Source: Burkholderia mayonis | GTDB lineage: Bacteria > Pseudomonadota > Gammaproteobacteria > Burkholderiales > Burkholderiaceae | Assembly: GCF_001523745.2 (NCBI RefSeq) | Contig: NZ_CP013386.1 | Span: 682,001-746,000 of the forward strand | Direction of reading: 5' to 3' | Length of the DNA: 64,000 nt | Shown here: in pieces, positions 38,004 through 47,098 of the stretch | Layout of the letters: every line of letters begins with the position of its first letter | Numbering within the stretch: position 1 is the stretch's first letter | Position numbers and translations under genes: made by a program | Notes under the pieces: model-generated | The model's input: only the letters and a program-made list of their open reading frames with translations | Told to the model about the DNA's origin: nothing | The model's database searches: none

Positions 38004-39296
38004 TTATTCGCCGTCGGCCGTTGCCGGGCGCTGCCGCACGCTGCCCGCGATCAGGTCGAAGCGGAACAGCCGGCATTCGAGCGCGCCGTTGAAGAGCGGC
38101 GTCTTCGCCGATTCGCGCAGCCGCAATTGGCCCGGCAGCGTGCGGTCCGAGCTCAGCATGAACGCCTGCCAGCCGGTGAAGCGCTGCTTGAGCGCGTCGC
38201 CGACCGCGCGGAAGAACTCGCCGTCGGGCGCGTCGGTGTGCGTGCGGCGGAACGCATCGTCGCCGCCGCGGCTTTTGCCCGTCTCGCGCGCGTCGCCGCG
38301 CGGGCCGCGGCCGCGCACCTCGATCCGCTCGCCGTACGGCGGATTCGTGACGATCACGCCGGGCGTCGCGACGGGCGGCGTCATGTTGCGCGCATCGAGC
38401 TGCTTGAGCCACAGTGGCGGCACGCCCGCGCGCTCGAGGTTCGCGCGCGTTTTATCGAGCATGTCGCCGGAGATGTCGCTGCCGAAGATCAGCAGATCGT
38501 CGCGCTTGCCGCGCGCCGCGCGCTTCGTGTCCATCGCGGCGACCTTCAGCGCCTGCCACGCGGTGATGTCGTACTGCTTCAGTTTCTCGAAGCCGAAGCG
38601 GCGCTCGATGCCTGGCGCTACGCCGAGCGCGATCTGCGCGGCTTCCGCGACGAACGTGCCGCTGCCGCACATCGGATCGTAGAGCGGCGTGCCGGCCGTC
38701 CAGCCGGTCAGGCGCAGGATGCCCGCCGCGAGGTTCTCGCGCAGCGGCGCGGCGCCCTTGTCGAGGCGCCAGCCGCGCTTGAAGAGCGGCTCGCCGGACG
38801 TGTCGAGATAGAGCGTGCAGTCGCCCGCCGTCAGGAACGCGAACACACGGACGTCCGGCTGCGCGGTGTCGATGCTCGGACGCGCGCCCGTCTTGTCGCG
38901 CAGGCGGTCGCAGATCGCGTCCTTCACGCGCAGCGTCGCGAATTCGAGGCTCTTCAGCGGCGACTTGATCGCGGTGATGTCGACGCGCAATGTCTGCGCC
39001 GCCGCGAACCAGCGCTCCCACGGCTGTTCGAGCGCGAGCGCGTAGACGTCCTGCTCGTTGCGGTACGGCCGGTGCGCGATCTTCAGCAGCACGCGGCTCG
39101 CGATTCGCGAATGCAGATTGGCCGCCATGCAGGCCGCCCAGCCGCCTCGGAAATGGACGCCGCCCGGCACCTGCGCGCCCGCGTCGTACGGAGCGATCGC
39201 GTGGCGTGCGGCGATTTCCGCGAGCTCGGCGGCGAGCGCGGCTTCGAGCCCGCGCGGGCAGGGAGCGAAGAAGTCGAATAGGGTCGGCGAGGACAT
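38004..39296 (-). CDS. THUMP-domain RNA methyltransferase (RlmL N-terminal type)
   Basis: 430 residues. The N-terminal THUMP region (about 1-165) is followed by a class I methyltransferase: the SAM motif region LYDPMCGSGTFVAEAAQIAL, DISGDML, and the catalytic TNPPYGER. It matches the 23S rRNA G2445 N2-methyltransferase half of RlmL. Between NPPYGER and the last helix lies a charged insertion (VRGRGPRGDARETGKSRGGD). ATG 39296 is chosen where family similarity begins. Confidence 0.85.
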   Translation of the reverse strand: MSSPTLFDFFAPCPRGLEAALAAELAEIAARHAIAPYDAGAQVPGGVHFRGGWAACMAANLHSRIASRVLLKIAHRPYRNEQDVYALALEQPWERWFAAAQTLRVDITAIKSPLKSLEFATLRVKDAICDRLRDKTGARPSIDTAQPDVRVFAFLTAGDCTLYLDTSGEPLFKRGWRLDKGAAPLRENLAAGILRLTGWTAGTPLYDPMCGSGTFVAEAAQIALGVAPGIERRFGFEKLKQYDITAWQALKVAAMDTKRAARGKRDDLLIFGSDISGDMLDKTRANLERAGVPPLWLKQLDARNMTPPVATPGVIVTNPPYGERIEVRGRGPRGDARETGKSRGGDDAFRRTHTDAPDGEFFRAVGDALKQRFTGWQAFMLSSDRTLPGQLRLRESAKTPLFNGALECRLFRFDLIAGSVRQRPATADGE

Positions 39297-39646
39297 AAGG
39301 CGGGCGGATGCGTGCAAAAGTACGCCATTGTACGCGGGGTGGGCGCGCTCGCCGCTTCGGGCCGCGCGGGGGCGGTTCGTGTCGCCGGTGTCGATATTGC
39401 TGTCGGTATCGATGGCGGGGCGTGTCGTCGTGCGCCGGCCGGCTGTTGCATCGGCGACGGCTCGGTTCAGCTTGGTTCGGCTCGGCTCGTCGCCAGCCGG
39501 CAGGCTGCCGCCTGGCGACGCGTTGCCGCTCGCCGTCCGTCAGTGCCGTCGCATCGTCGTGCGGCTGCCCGCCGGGCGGCCCTGCGGCATCGTTGCCCGC
39601 CCGCCCGCCGCCCGCCGCCCGCCGCCCGCTGGCGCTGCCGCCGCGC
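39297..39646. other. intergenic region with hairpin and CCGCCCG repeat
   Basis: 350 bases without a gene. A 33-nt hairpin lies at 39488-39520 (CGTCGCCAGCCGGCAG against its complement, one mismatch), and about four copies of the heptamer CCGCCCG lie at 39601-39628. Degenerate GGTTCGGCTC-like units occur at 39466-39490. Confidence 0.5.
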
Positions 39647-41761
39647 TCAATGCGCGCGCGATTCGCTCGCCGCGCCGCTGCTGCGCGGCGGCCAGACGAG
39701 GCTGACCGGACGCTCGAGCACCGCGCGGCCGATCGCGGCGACGAGCGCGCGCACCTTGGTCGGCCTGAGGCTCCGGGAGCGCACCGCCATCGTGAACGCG
39801 AGCGCGAAGCTTACCGCGACGTTCAGGATCGCCATGCTGAAGACGCCCGCGACCGCCCACCACAGCTCGGCCGAGTGCAGCGTTTCCTTGCCGAGCACGC
39901 CGAGCGCGACGCCGATCGAGCCGGCGGACAGCGTCACGTGCCGCACTTCGAACGAGAACGCGAACGCGCCGACGATCGCCGGCACGAGGCCGAGCATCAG
40001 TCCGAGCCCGACGTTGCCGACGACGCCCGCGACGTTCGACCGGCAGAAATGCGCGAGCTTCGCCGCGCCCGCGATGCCGAGCGTGATCCGCAGGCGGCGG
40101 TTGTACGCGAGCGCGTCGCCGACGCGATGCAGCACGAACCAGTTGTCGGCCCAGCCGGCGAGGAGGCTCGACGCCCACAGCAGCACACCCGTCAGCGCAG
40201 CATAGATCGGCGTCGGGCCGAACAGCGAGAACGATTTCAAGGTCGCGTGCGCCTTCTCGGGCGAGATCACGTTCGCGTGCAGCACGCTGCTCGCGAACAT
40301 CTGCACCGCGAAGCAGACGGGCAGCACGACGAGCACGTTGCCGCAGATCGCAGCCGCCTGCGTGCGGATCAGCGCGATCACCGACGACACGAACTGCTTT
40401 ACGCCTTCGTCGTGGCCGGTGCCGTCGAGCTCGCGCGCGATCGTCGGCGCGGTCATCGCGGGCTGTTTCGTCGCGAGCGTGTAGTGCAGGAAGTGCATCA
40501 GCATGAAGCTCGCCGCGTAGTTGATGCCGGCGAGCAGTCCTTCGAGCATCGACTGCAGATGCATGCCCGTGATTCCGAACTTGATGCAGACGGTCGCGAC
40601 CGTCACGAGACCGCCGCCCGCCGCCATCCGCAGCATCTTCAGATACTCGGCGCGACCGCGCGAGATGTAGTGCTCGCCCGTGTCGGCGTTCGTCTCGACG
40701 AGCTTGCGCGCGAAGAGGGCGAAGTTGCTGCGCACGAGGTACGACACGCTCTGGCTGTTCTGGTTCGCGTCGACGAGCTCGGCCGTCAGGTGCGCGAGGC
40801 CGCGCAGATCGTCGCGCGTCATCCATGCGTTCAGGAGCGTCTCCGCGCGCAGGATGCGCATGCGCATCCGCTCGACCTGGAACACGATGTCGACCGACAC
40901 GCCGTTGCGGTACAGATGCGAGAACACGTCGTCGATCGACACGCGGCACTCGTCGAGCAGCACGCGCAGATAGTTGACTTCGTGCAGCAGCTTGCTCGGA
41001 TCGCCGCCGTCGTCGAGCGCCGCGTGTGCGGTCTCGACGGCGAGCATCGCGCGCGTCAGCCGATAGAAAGGCTGCGCTTCGAGCGGCGTGCGCGCGTCCT
41101 CGTCCGACAGGCGGCTTCGCACCGTCTGCGACAGGCCCGTCGAGCTGATCTGGCAGGTGAGGTTGTGCAGCGCGGCGAGCAGGTCGCGCGAGAACGAGCC
41201 GGGCTGGTGGCGCTCTTTTTCCGTCACGTCGAATGCGAACAGATCGGCGAGCCGCGCGAGCAGGTCGTCGGGCAGCGCGTCGATCCACTGCGCGTCGGCC
41301 GTCGACGGGAACATCAGCGTGAAGAGCGCGGCGAGCTCGCGGCGGTTCGGCGCGGGCGGGATCAGCGACGAGTCGATCCGCTCGACGAGCGCGCCGAAGA
41401 AGCCCGAATGCACGGGCATCCCGGCGTCGCACAGCAGCGAGATGCCGTCGCTCTCGCGCAGCACGCCGCGCAGCAGACGCGCGACGTTCGTCCTCCATTC
41501 GGGATTGCGGTCGAGCACGTGGAACACGTAGCGCAGCCGCGCGTGCGCGGTGAACGTGCGTTCACCGGACGCGGCCTGCGCGGGCGCGGCGGCCAGCATC
41601 GCGCCGTCGCGCCGCAGCCAGTGCGCGAGCTCGATCAGCCATTCGGCGCGTTCCGCGTACGGCGCGTCGGCGTCCGCTGTCGCGAGGAGTGCGTCCAGCT
41701 GGTGACTCGCGCTGCGCGACGCGCGCCACTTCTTGATCAGGGTCGTCAGGGATTCGAACAT
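39647..41761 (-). CDS. Gcr-type 'site-specific recombinase' family membrane protein
   Basis: 704 residues of the family named after Neisseria gcr. The N-terminal half is soluble and helical (for example VDIVFQVERMRMRILRAETLLNAW). The C-terminal half (from about residue 400) has about six to seven hydrophobic helices, including AAICGNVLVVLPVCFAVQMF, IYAALTGVLLWASSLLAGW, VGLGLMLGLVPAIVGAF. No serine- or tyrosine-recombinase catalytic motif is seen, so the inherited name is doubtful and a membrane role is more likely. ATG 41761 is the family start. Confidence 0.75.
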   Translation of the reverse strand: MFESLTTLIKKWRASRSASHQLDALLATADADAPYAERAEWLIELAHWLRRDGAMLAAAPAQAASGERTFTAHARLRYVFHVLDRNPEWRTNVARLLRGVLRESDGISLLCDAGMPVHSGFFGALVERIDSSLIPPAPNRRELAALFTLMFPSTADAQWIDALPDDLLARLADLFAFDVTEKERHQPGSFSRDLLAALHNLTCQISSTGLSQTVRSRLSDEDARTPLEAQPFYRLTRAMLAVETAHAALDDGGDPSKLLHEVNYLRVLLDECRVSIDDVFSHLYRNGVSVDIVFQVERMRMRILRAETLLNAWMTRDDLRGLAHLTAELVDANQNSQSVSYLVRSNFALFARKLVETNADTGEHYISRGRAEYLKMLRMAAGGGLVTVATVCIKFGITGMHLQSMLEGLLAGINYAASFMLMHFLHYTLATKQPAMTAPTIARELDGTGHDEGVKQFVSSVIALIRTQAAAICGNVLVVLPVCFAVQMFASSVLHANVISPEKAHATLKSFSLFGPTPIYAALTGVLLWASSLLAGWADNWFVLHRVGDALAYNRRLRITLGIAGAAKLAHFCRSNVAGVVGNVGLGLMLGLVPAIVGAFAFSFEVRHVTLSAGSIGVALGVLGKETLHSAELWWAVAGVFSMAILNVAVSFALAFTMAVRSRSLRPTKVRALVAAIGRAVLERPVSLVWPPRSSGAASESRAH

Positions 41762-42087
41762 AAGCAGGATATCGGGCGCCCAGAAGGGCTGGGTTCTGTC
41801 GGGATGCTGCGCAAACCGGCGGCGCGGCGCAAGGCGGCGCGCGCGGCGGTTCGGTCGGTCATGCAATCGTTCTGGCGTTCGTCGAATGCGCGGCGCCGCG
41901 GTTCGCGGCGCGATGACGGACCGGCACGGTCCGGGGCGACGGCGGGGTGGCGCAGCACGGCGCGCTGGCCCCCGGCTCGCCGGAAGGTGCGTAGGATCGT
42001 CAATCGACACGAAAAACGCAAGGCGACCGTCGGCGGCGCTGTCGGTTCCTCGTGCGAATCGACAAACAGTGTCAAATGGTCGGCGGC
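41762..42087. other. non-coding left flank of the repeat tract
   Basis: 326 bases with no gene seen. On the minus strand this would be the leader of the Gcr-type gene. Confidence 0.4.
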
Positions 42088-42189
42088 TCGGCTGACTCGG
42101 CTGACTCGGCTGACTCGGCTGACTCGGCTGACTCGGCTGACTCGGCTGACTCGGCTGACTCGGCTGACTCGGCTGACTCGGCTGACTCG
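42088..42189. repeat. 9-bp tandem repeat (TCGGCTGAC)x11
   Basis: Eleven exact copies of TCGGCTGAC plus a partial one. It can be read in frame as Ser-Ala-Asp or, on the other strand, Ser-Gln-Pro, but no real gene contains it. Confidence 0.92.
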
Positions 42190-42264
42190 GTCGAGTTGGC
42201 AAAGGCGGTCGAGTTCCCCGGTCGAGCCGATTGTTGCGACGAATGCGGACGCATCGGTCGCCGG

Positions 42265-42504
42265 GGCCGGCTCAACTCGCGGAGCGCACGCCTCGCGGCC
42301 CTAGTGTCTCTCGACTCTTACGCCTCGCGGCCCCCGTGTTTCTCGGCCCTCACGCCTCACGGCCCTCACGCCTCACGGCCCTCGCGCCTCGCGAACCTCA
42401 CGCCTCACAGATCTCACGCCTCACAGACCTCGCGCTTTGCGAATCCCACATTTCACGAGTCTCACCCCTCGCCGACCTCGCGCCCCACGGTCCTCTGCAC
42501 GCCA
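42265..42504. repeat. degenerate 16-bp tandem repeat, about 15 units
   Basis: Units of 16 bp with the consensus GGCCCTCACGCCTCAC tile from 42265 to 42504. Two identical copies stand at 42345-42376; the units drift toward both ends. Sixteen is not a multiple of three, so the array is not protein-coding. It ends 7 bases from the pqiC stop, so it lies in the 3' region of that transcript. Confidence 0.85.
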
Positions 42505-42510
42505 CATACG

Positions 42511-43296
42511 TCACCGCGCGTCGCCGACGCGCTGCGTGTCCGCCGCGGACGGGCTCGCCGGGCAGCGGACGACCGGCGTCGCGAGCGACGACGCGTCGTT
42601 GGCCGCCGCATCCTTTGTCGCAGTCGTGGCTTTCTTGGCCGCCGCACCGTTCGTCGCGGCCCGCGCCGCGACGGGCGCGCGCGCGGCCGCCATCGCGCGC
42701 ACGCCGGCCGCGATCCGGTCGGCGAGCTCGCCGATCGCCTGCCGGTGGCCAGCGACGAGCGCGTCGTAGCCCGACTGCACTGGCTCGATGACGTCCGTGC
42801 GGCAGGTCATCACCGCTTGGCTCGGCAGCGCGCGCACGCTCCAGACGGCGGCGAGCGCCGCGTGCTTGCCGGGCCACGACTCGAAGCGCTGGATGTTCAC
42901 GCTGACCCGATAGACGGGCACGTTCGCCGGATACGCGGCGTCGGCGACGTCGATCGTGTCGAGCCGCCGCGTGAGCGCCGACGACAGCGCGCGGCGGATC
43001 TCGTCGGCGGGCGGCGACGCCCAGCGCTCTTCTTCGAGCACGTCGACTTGCGCGGCGTTCTTCTGGACGACCAGCTGATTCTTCGCGACCTGCTCCGGCA
43101 CGCCGATGGACGGCACCTGGATCAGGAACGCGGGATTGGCGCTCGCGTTTTGCGCGGTGGCGGCCGTCGCGGCCGCGGCGTCGAGCGTGTAGAAGCGCGC
43201 GGGCGGCGACGACGAGCACGCCGCGAGCGTGGCCGCCGCCGCGGCGGCGAGCGCGGCGCACGCGAGGCGCGCCGGCCGGAGCGAGCGTGCGGTCAT
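42511..43296 (-). CDS. pqiC: PqiC-like outer-membrane lipoprotein
   Basis: 261 residues. Lipobox LAACSSSPP after a hydrophobic signal (Cys about residue 27), then the ABC-type transport auxiliary domain beginning ARFYTLDA, with [34 protein letters not shown]. The Ala-rich tail after residue 215 is low-complexity. PqiC anchors the periplasmic PqiB tube at the outer membrane. The ATG overlaps the pqiB stop (ATGA). Confidence 0.88.
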   Translation of the reverse strand: MTARSLRPARLACAALAAAAAATLAACSSSPPARFYTLDAAAATAATAQNASANPAFLIQVPSIGVPEQVAKNQLVVQKNAAQVDVLEEERWASPPADEIRRALSSALTRRLDTIDVADAAYPANVPVYRVSVNIQRFESWPGKHAALAAVWSVRALPSQAVMTCRTDVIEPVQSGYDALVAGHRQAIGELADRIAAGVRAMAAARAPVAARAATNGAAAKKATTATKDAAANDASSLATPVVRCPASPSAADTQRVGDAR

Positions 43297-44948
43297 TTCT
43301 GATCTCCTGGTTTGCCTTTCAGCAGCGATTCGGGATGCCGCTCGAGATAGTCGGCGAGCGCGTTCAACGATTGCAGCGTGCGCGTCAGCTCCTTCAGCGC
43401 GCCGCGCACGTCCGATTGCAGCGGCGAATCCTGCTGCAGCGTAGCCTCCGCAGTCGTGAACGTCTGCTTCGCTGCGGACAGCGTGTCGCGCGCCTCGGGC
43501 GCGACCTCGGTGTCGAGCCGCTTGAACAGCTTGTCCGCGTTCGCGAGCGCGCTGTTCAGGTTCGCGCCGATCTGGTCGAACGGCACCTTGTCGAGCTTCT
43601 TTGCGATGTCGGCGACCTGCAGCTGCAGTTCGTCGAGCGTGTTCGGCACGGTCGGCAGCTCGACCGGCTCGCGGTCGAGGTTGATCTTCACGGGCGGCGC
43701 CTTCGGGAAGAAGTCGAGCGCAACGTAGAGCTGGCTCGTCAGCAGGTTGCCCGTGCGAAGCTGGCCGCGCAGCCCGTGCTGGACCAGCCGCGACAGCACG
43801 TCGCGTCGCGCCGCGGAGCCCTTGCCCTGCGCCGCCTCGCGGAACTTCCGGCCGAGCCGGTCGGGGTACACGTTCATCGTCACCGGCATCGTGAAGGTCT
43901 TCGTCTTCGGGTCGTAGTCGATGCCGATGTTCGTCACTTGGCCGAGCACGATGCCGCGGAAGTCGATGGGCGCGCCGATGGACAGCCCGCGCAGCGACTG
44001 GTTGAAGTTCATCACGACCTGCACCGGCTCGCCGTCCGGCTCGCGCATCGCGTCGCCTTCGTCGGCGCCGAGCCGGAACGTCATGTTGTTCGGCGCGGGC
44101 GAGCCGGCCGACTGGTTCGGCGGCGACTGGAACGCGATGCCGCCGAGGATCACGGTCGCGAGCGACTGCGTGTTCAGCTTGAAGCCGCTCGAATCGAGCC
44201 GCAGATCGACGCCGCTCGCTTGCCACCAGCGCGAGTTGAGGCCGACGTACTGATCGTACGGCGCGTTGACGAACACCTGGAACGTGACGCCCGTGCCGTC
44301 CTTGTCGAGCGAGAAGCCGACGACCTGGCCGACCGGCACGCGCCGGTAGTAGATCGGCGAGCCGATGTCGATCGAGCCGAGCGAATCGCCGCGCAGCACG
44401 TACTGGGTGCCTTTCTGGTCGCCCGTGACGGCGGGCGGCGTCTCGAGCCCGGTGAACGATTTCTCGGTCTCGTCCGAGCGGCCCGCGTCGACGCCGATGT
44501 ACGCGCCGGACAGCAGCGTGCTCAAGCCGGACACGCCGGTCGCGCCGACCCGCGGCCGCACGACCCAGAAGCGCGAGCCCTTCACCGCGAAGTCCTCGGC
44601 TTCCTTCTTCAACTGCACGTCGACGAGCACGTGCGACAGGTCCTTCGACAGCGTGATCGTCTTGACCATGCCGATCTCGACGTCCTTGTACTTGACCTGC
44701 GTCTTGCCGGGCTCGAGGCCCTCGGCGCTCTTGAAGCTGATCGTGATCTCCGGTCCGCGCTGGAGCACCGACTTGACGACGAGCCCGATGCCGATCAGCG
44801 CGGCGACGAGCGGCACGAGCCACACGAGCGACGGCAGCCAGCCGGAGCGCCGCGTGATCACGGGATCGGGGAGTACCGGCGGTTCGCCGCCGGGTGGGGA
44901 CGGAGGGGCCGCGTTCGGGTCGTGCTGCGGGCCTTGCGGTCTATTCAT
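43293..44948 (-). CDS. pqiB: PqiB-like MCE protein
   Basis: 551 residues. One N-terminal transmembrane helix (LPSLVWLVPLVAALIGIGLVV) is followed by three MCE domains: GPEITISFKSAEGLEPGKTQVKYKDVEIG, SLGSIDIGSPIYYRRVPVGQVVGF, and SLRGLSIGAPIDFRGIVLGQV. A C-terminal helical part follows (TLSAAKQTFTTAEATLQQ) that builds the periplasm-spanning needle. Part of lipid traffic between the two membranes. The start overlaps the preceding pqiA-type gene by 8 bases. Confidence 0.92.
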   Translation of the reverse strand: MNRPQGPQHDPNAAPPSPPGGEPPVLPDPVITRRSGWLPSLVWLVPLVAALIGIGLVVKSVLQRGPEITISFKSAEGLEPGKTQVKYKDVEIGMVKTITLSKDLSHVLVDVQLKKEAEDFAVKGSRFWVVRPRVGATGVSGLSTLLSGAYIGVDAGRSDETEKSFTGLETPPAVTGDQKGTQYVLRGDSLGSIDIGSPIYYRRVPVGQVVGFSLDKDGTGVTFQVFVNAPYDQYVGLNSRWWQASGVDLRLDSSGFKLNTQSLATVILGGIAFQSPPNQSAGSPAPNNMTFRLGADEGDAMREPDGEPVQVVMNFNQSLRGLSIGAPIDFRGIVLGQVTNIGIDYDPKTKTFTMPVTMNVYPDRLGRKFREAAQGKGSAARRDVLSRLVQHGLRGQLRTGNLLTSQLYVALDFFPKAPPVKINLDREPVELPTVPNTLDELQLQVADIAKKLDKVPFDQIGANLNSALANADKLFKRLDTEVAPEARDTLSAAKQTFTTAEATLQQDSPLQSDVRGALKELTRTLQSLNALADYLERHPESLLKGKPGDQK

Positions 44949-45612
44949 GAGGATTCCCTGAGTTTTCTACGTTGTCCCAGATGAGGCGCGGGTCGAACTG
45001 CATCGACGCGAGCATCGTCAGGATCACGACCGAGCCGAACGCGAGCGCGCCGGGGCCCGCCGTGATCACCGCGAGCGAGCGGAAATGGACGAGCGCGACC
45101 GTCAGCGTGACGACGAAGATGTCGAGCATCGACCAGCGGCCGATCCGCTCGACGATCCGGTACAGCCGGGTGCGCTCGTGCGGGCGCCACGCGGAGCGGC
45201 GTTGCGCGGTGACGACGAGGATCGTGAGCACGCCGAGCTTCAGCATTGGCACGAGAATGCTTGCGACGAACACGACGACGGCGAGCGGCCATTCGCCCGA
45301 CGTCCAGAAATAGACGACGCCGCTCATGATCGTGTCCTCCTGCGAGCCGACGATCGACGCCGTTCGCATGATCGGCAGGAGGTTCGCCGGGATGTACAGG
45401 ATCGCGGCGGCGAGCAGGAGCGCCAAGGTGCGCGCGATGCTGTCCGGCGTGCGCAGGTGCAGCGCGGCGCCGCAGCGCGCGCAGTGCTCGGGCTTCTCGT
45501 GCGAGCCGAGCGAGCCGAGCGAGTCCGGCGACGGACGCGTGAGCTTCTGCACGTGGCCGCACGCGTGGCAGCTCGCCATGCCGGCGCGCGACGCAGTGAC
45601 GATTTCGCTCAT
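44941..45612 (-). CDS. PqiA-like membrane protein, second half
   Basis: 223 residues with a zinc-ribbon (CHACG...CARCG) then four predicted helices (LALLLAAAILYIPANLLP, LAVVVFVASILVPMLKLGVL, MLDIFVVTLTVALVHF, GALAFGSVVILTMLASM). It corresponds to the second repeat of E. coli PqiA, which is one fused protein of about 417 residues. The start overlaps the upstream half as ATGA. Confidence 0.88.
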   Translation of the reverse strand: MSEIVTASRAGMASCHACGHVQKLTRPSPDSLGSLGSHEKPEHCARCGAALHLRTPDSIARTLALLLAAAILYIPANLLPIMRTASIVGSQEDTIMSGVVYFWTSGEWPLAVVVFVASILVPMLKLGVLTILVVTAQRRSAWRPHERTRLYRIVERIGRWSMLDIFVVTLTVALVHFRSLAVITAGPGALAFGSVVILTMLASMQFDPRLIWDNVENSGNPHE

Positions 45613-46265
45613 CGCGCCTGCGCCTCGTCGGTCGTGCCGGGCGACGCGCCGGCCGCTCGCCCGCGCAGCGCATCGGCGATGTCCCACAGCGTGCGCGGAT
45701 CGAACATCACGACGACGGCGAGCATCAGCGTGAGCGCCGCGAACGCGAAGAGGGCGGCCTCCGGGATCACGCGCGCGAGGCTCGCCATCTTGACGATCGT
45801 GACGAGGATGCCGAGCATGAAGACCTCGATCATCCCCCACGGGCGCACGAGCTGGATCGCGCGCAGCACGCCGTTGAAGCCGGGCGGGATCGCGCCCGCG
45901 CGCAGCGGAAAGAGTACGTAGAGGAGCGCGGCCATCTCGACGAGCGGAAAGAGGAGCGTCGAGCAGAACACCATCACGGCGACGAGCGGCATCCCCTGAT
46001 TCCACATCGCCTCGAGCGCGCCGAAGAGCGTCGTCTGCACGCGCATCCCGTTCACGTCCATTTCGAGGATCGGGAAGCCTTGCGCGATCAGGAAAGTGAT
46101 GAGCGCGCCGAGCGTGAGCGCGCAGATGCGGTCGACCTGCGCCGAGCCGCTCCGGTAGAGCAGCGCGTCGCAGCGCGGACAGCGGGCGGTATCTTTGCCG
46201 CTAAGGCGCGGTTTGTGCAACAGTGCGTCGCATTCGTGACAGGCAATCAGGGTGTTTCGTTCCAT
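45609..46265 (-). CDS. PqiA-like membrane protein, first half
   Basis: 218 residues. A zinc-ribbon (CHECDALL...CPRCDALL) is followed by four helices (ICALTLGALITFLIAQGFPIL, LVAVMVFCSTLLFPLVEMAALLY, VFMLGILVTIVKMASLA, LFAFAALTLMLAVVVMFD). It matches the first repeat of PqiA. It opens the operon pqiA1-pqiA2-pqiB-pqiC, all joined by short overlaps. ATG 46265 is chosen at the start of family similarity. Confidence 0.88.
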   Translation of the reverse strand: MERNTLIACHECDALLHKPRLSGKDTARCPRCDALLYRSGSAQVDRICALTLGALITFLIAQGFPILEMDVNGMRVQTTLFGALEAMWNQGMPLVAVMVFCSTLLFPLVEMAALLYVLFPLRAGAIPPGFNGVLRAIQLVRPWGMIEVFMLGILVTIVKMASLARVIPEAALFAFAALTLMLAVVVMFDPRTLWDIADALRGRAAGASPGTTDEAQAR

Positions 46266-46526
46266 ATGGAAGGACGGTTCGCGGCATCGCAGGGACGCGT
46301 TCACAGGGCCAGAACCCGCGCCAATCTTACCAAAAGGCGATTTTTGCGGTGTCAAGTGCAGGCGACCGGCCGACTGCGCCGGGCGCCTTGCCCGGCGGAG
46401 CGGCCGGCCGCGCAGGCGGTTCCGGGATTCTGCCATTCGCGGCCGGTTGCGGTAGCATGGCGGCCGTGGCATGCGTCGGACGAATGCAGCAGCGTCGGCG
46501 CGGCTTTTCGCTGAACTGAGGAATTC

Positions 46527-47087
46527 ATGGCATCGTTTTCGTCTTCGACGTCACCCGCAGCTTACACGCGCACCGCGATCGCGCTCCATTGGCTGATCGC
46601 GCTGCTCATCGTGTGCGGCTTCGCGCTCGGCTGGGTGATGACGAGCATCCCCGGCTTCACGCCGACGAAGCTCAAATATTATTCGTGGCACAAATGGATC
46701 GGCGTCACGGTGTTCGCGTTCGCGATCGTGCGTGCGCTGTGGCGCGCGACCCACGTGCCGCCGCCGATGCCGGCCGGCATGCCCGTGTGGCAGCGCGCAG
46801 GCGCGCACGTGGTGCACGCGCTCCTCTACGTGCTGATGTTCGCGATTCCCGTGACGGGCTACCTGTACAGCTCGGCGGCGAACATTCCGGTCGTCTATCT
46901 CGGGCTCGTGCCGCTGCCGCGCCTGATCGACCCCGATCCCGCGCTGAAGGCGGTGCTGAAGAGCGCGCACATCGCGCTCAACTACGGCCTGCTCGCGCTC
47001 GTCGCCGCGCACGTCGCGGCGGCCGTCAAACACCAATGGTTCGACCGCGACGGCGTGCTGACGCGGATGCTTCCCTTCCTCAAATAA
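46527..47087 (+). CDS. cytochrome b561
   Basis: Di-haem membrane cytochrome, 186 residues, four helices. The haem ligands are likely the histidines in TAIALHWLIALLIVCGFALGW, YYSWHKWIGVTVF, and AALVAAHVAAAVKHQW. Two YceI proteins follow, the pairing seen as YceJ-YceI in E. coli, so electron transfer linked to a quinone or isoprenoid carrier is plausible. Confidence 0.92.
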   Translation: MASFSSSTSPAAYTRTAIALHWLIALLIVCGFALGWVMTSIPGFTPTKLKYYSWHKWIGVTVFAFAIVRALWRATHVPPPMPAGMPVWQRAGAHVVHALLYVLMFAIPVTGYLYSSAANIPVVYLGLVPLPRLIDPDPALKAVLKSAHIALNYGLLALVAAHVAAAVKHQWFDRDGVLTRMLPFLK

Positions 47088-47098
47088 CAAGGATCGTC

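Noticed and set aside
39647..41761. Phage or integrase locus
   Set aside because: The protein only inherits a recombinase name; there are no integrase motifs, attachment repeats or phage genes nearby.
42088..42189. Possible CRISPR array
   Set aside because: Repeat units are contiguous, 9 bp and without spacers; no cas genes are present.
39308..42304. Nearly 1000-codon plus-strand frame
   Set aside because: Antisense to the Gcr-type gene; its Thr-Arg-Leu run is just the 9-bp repeat translated.
42265..42504. Possible CRISPR or coding repeat
   Set aside because: No spacers between units, and the 16-bp period does not fit codons.
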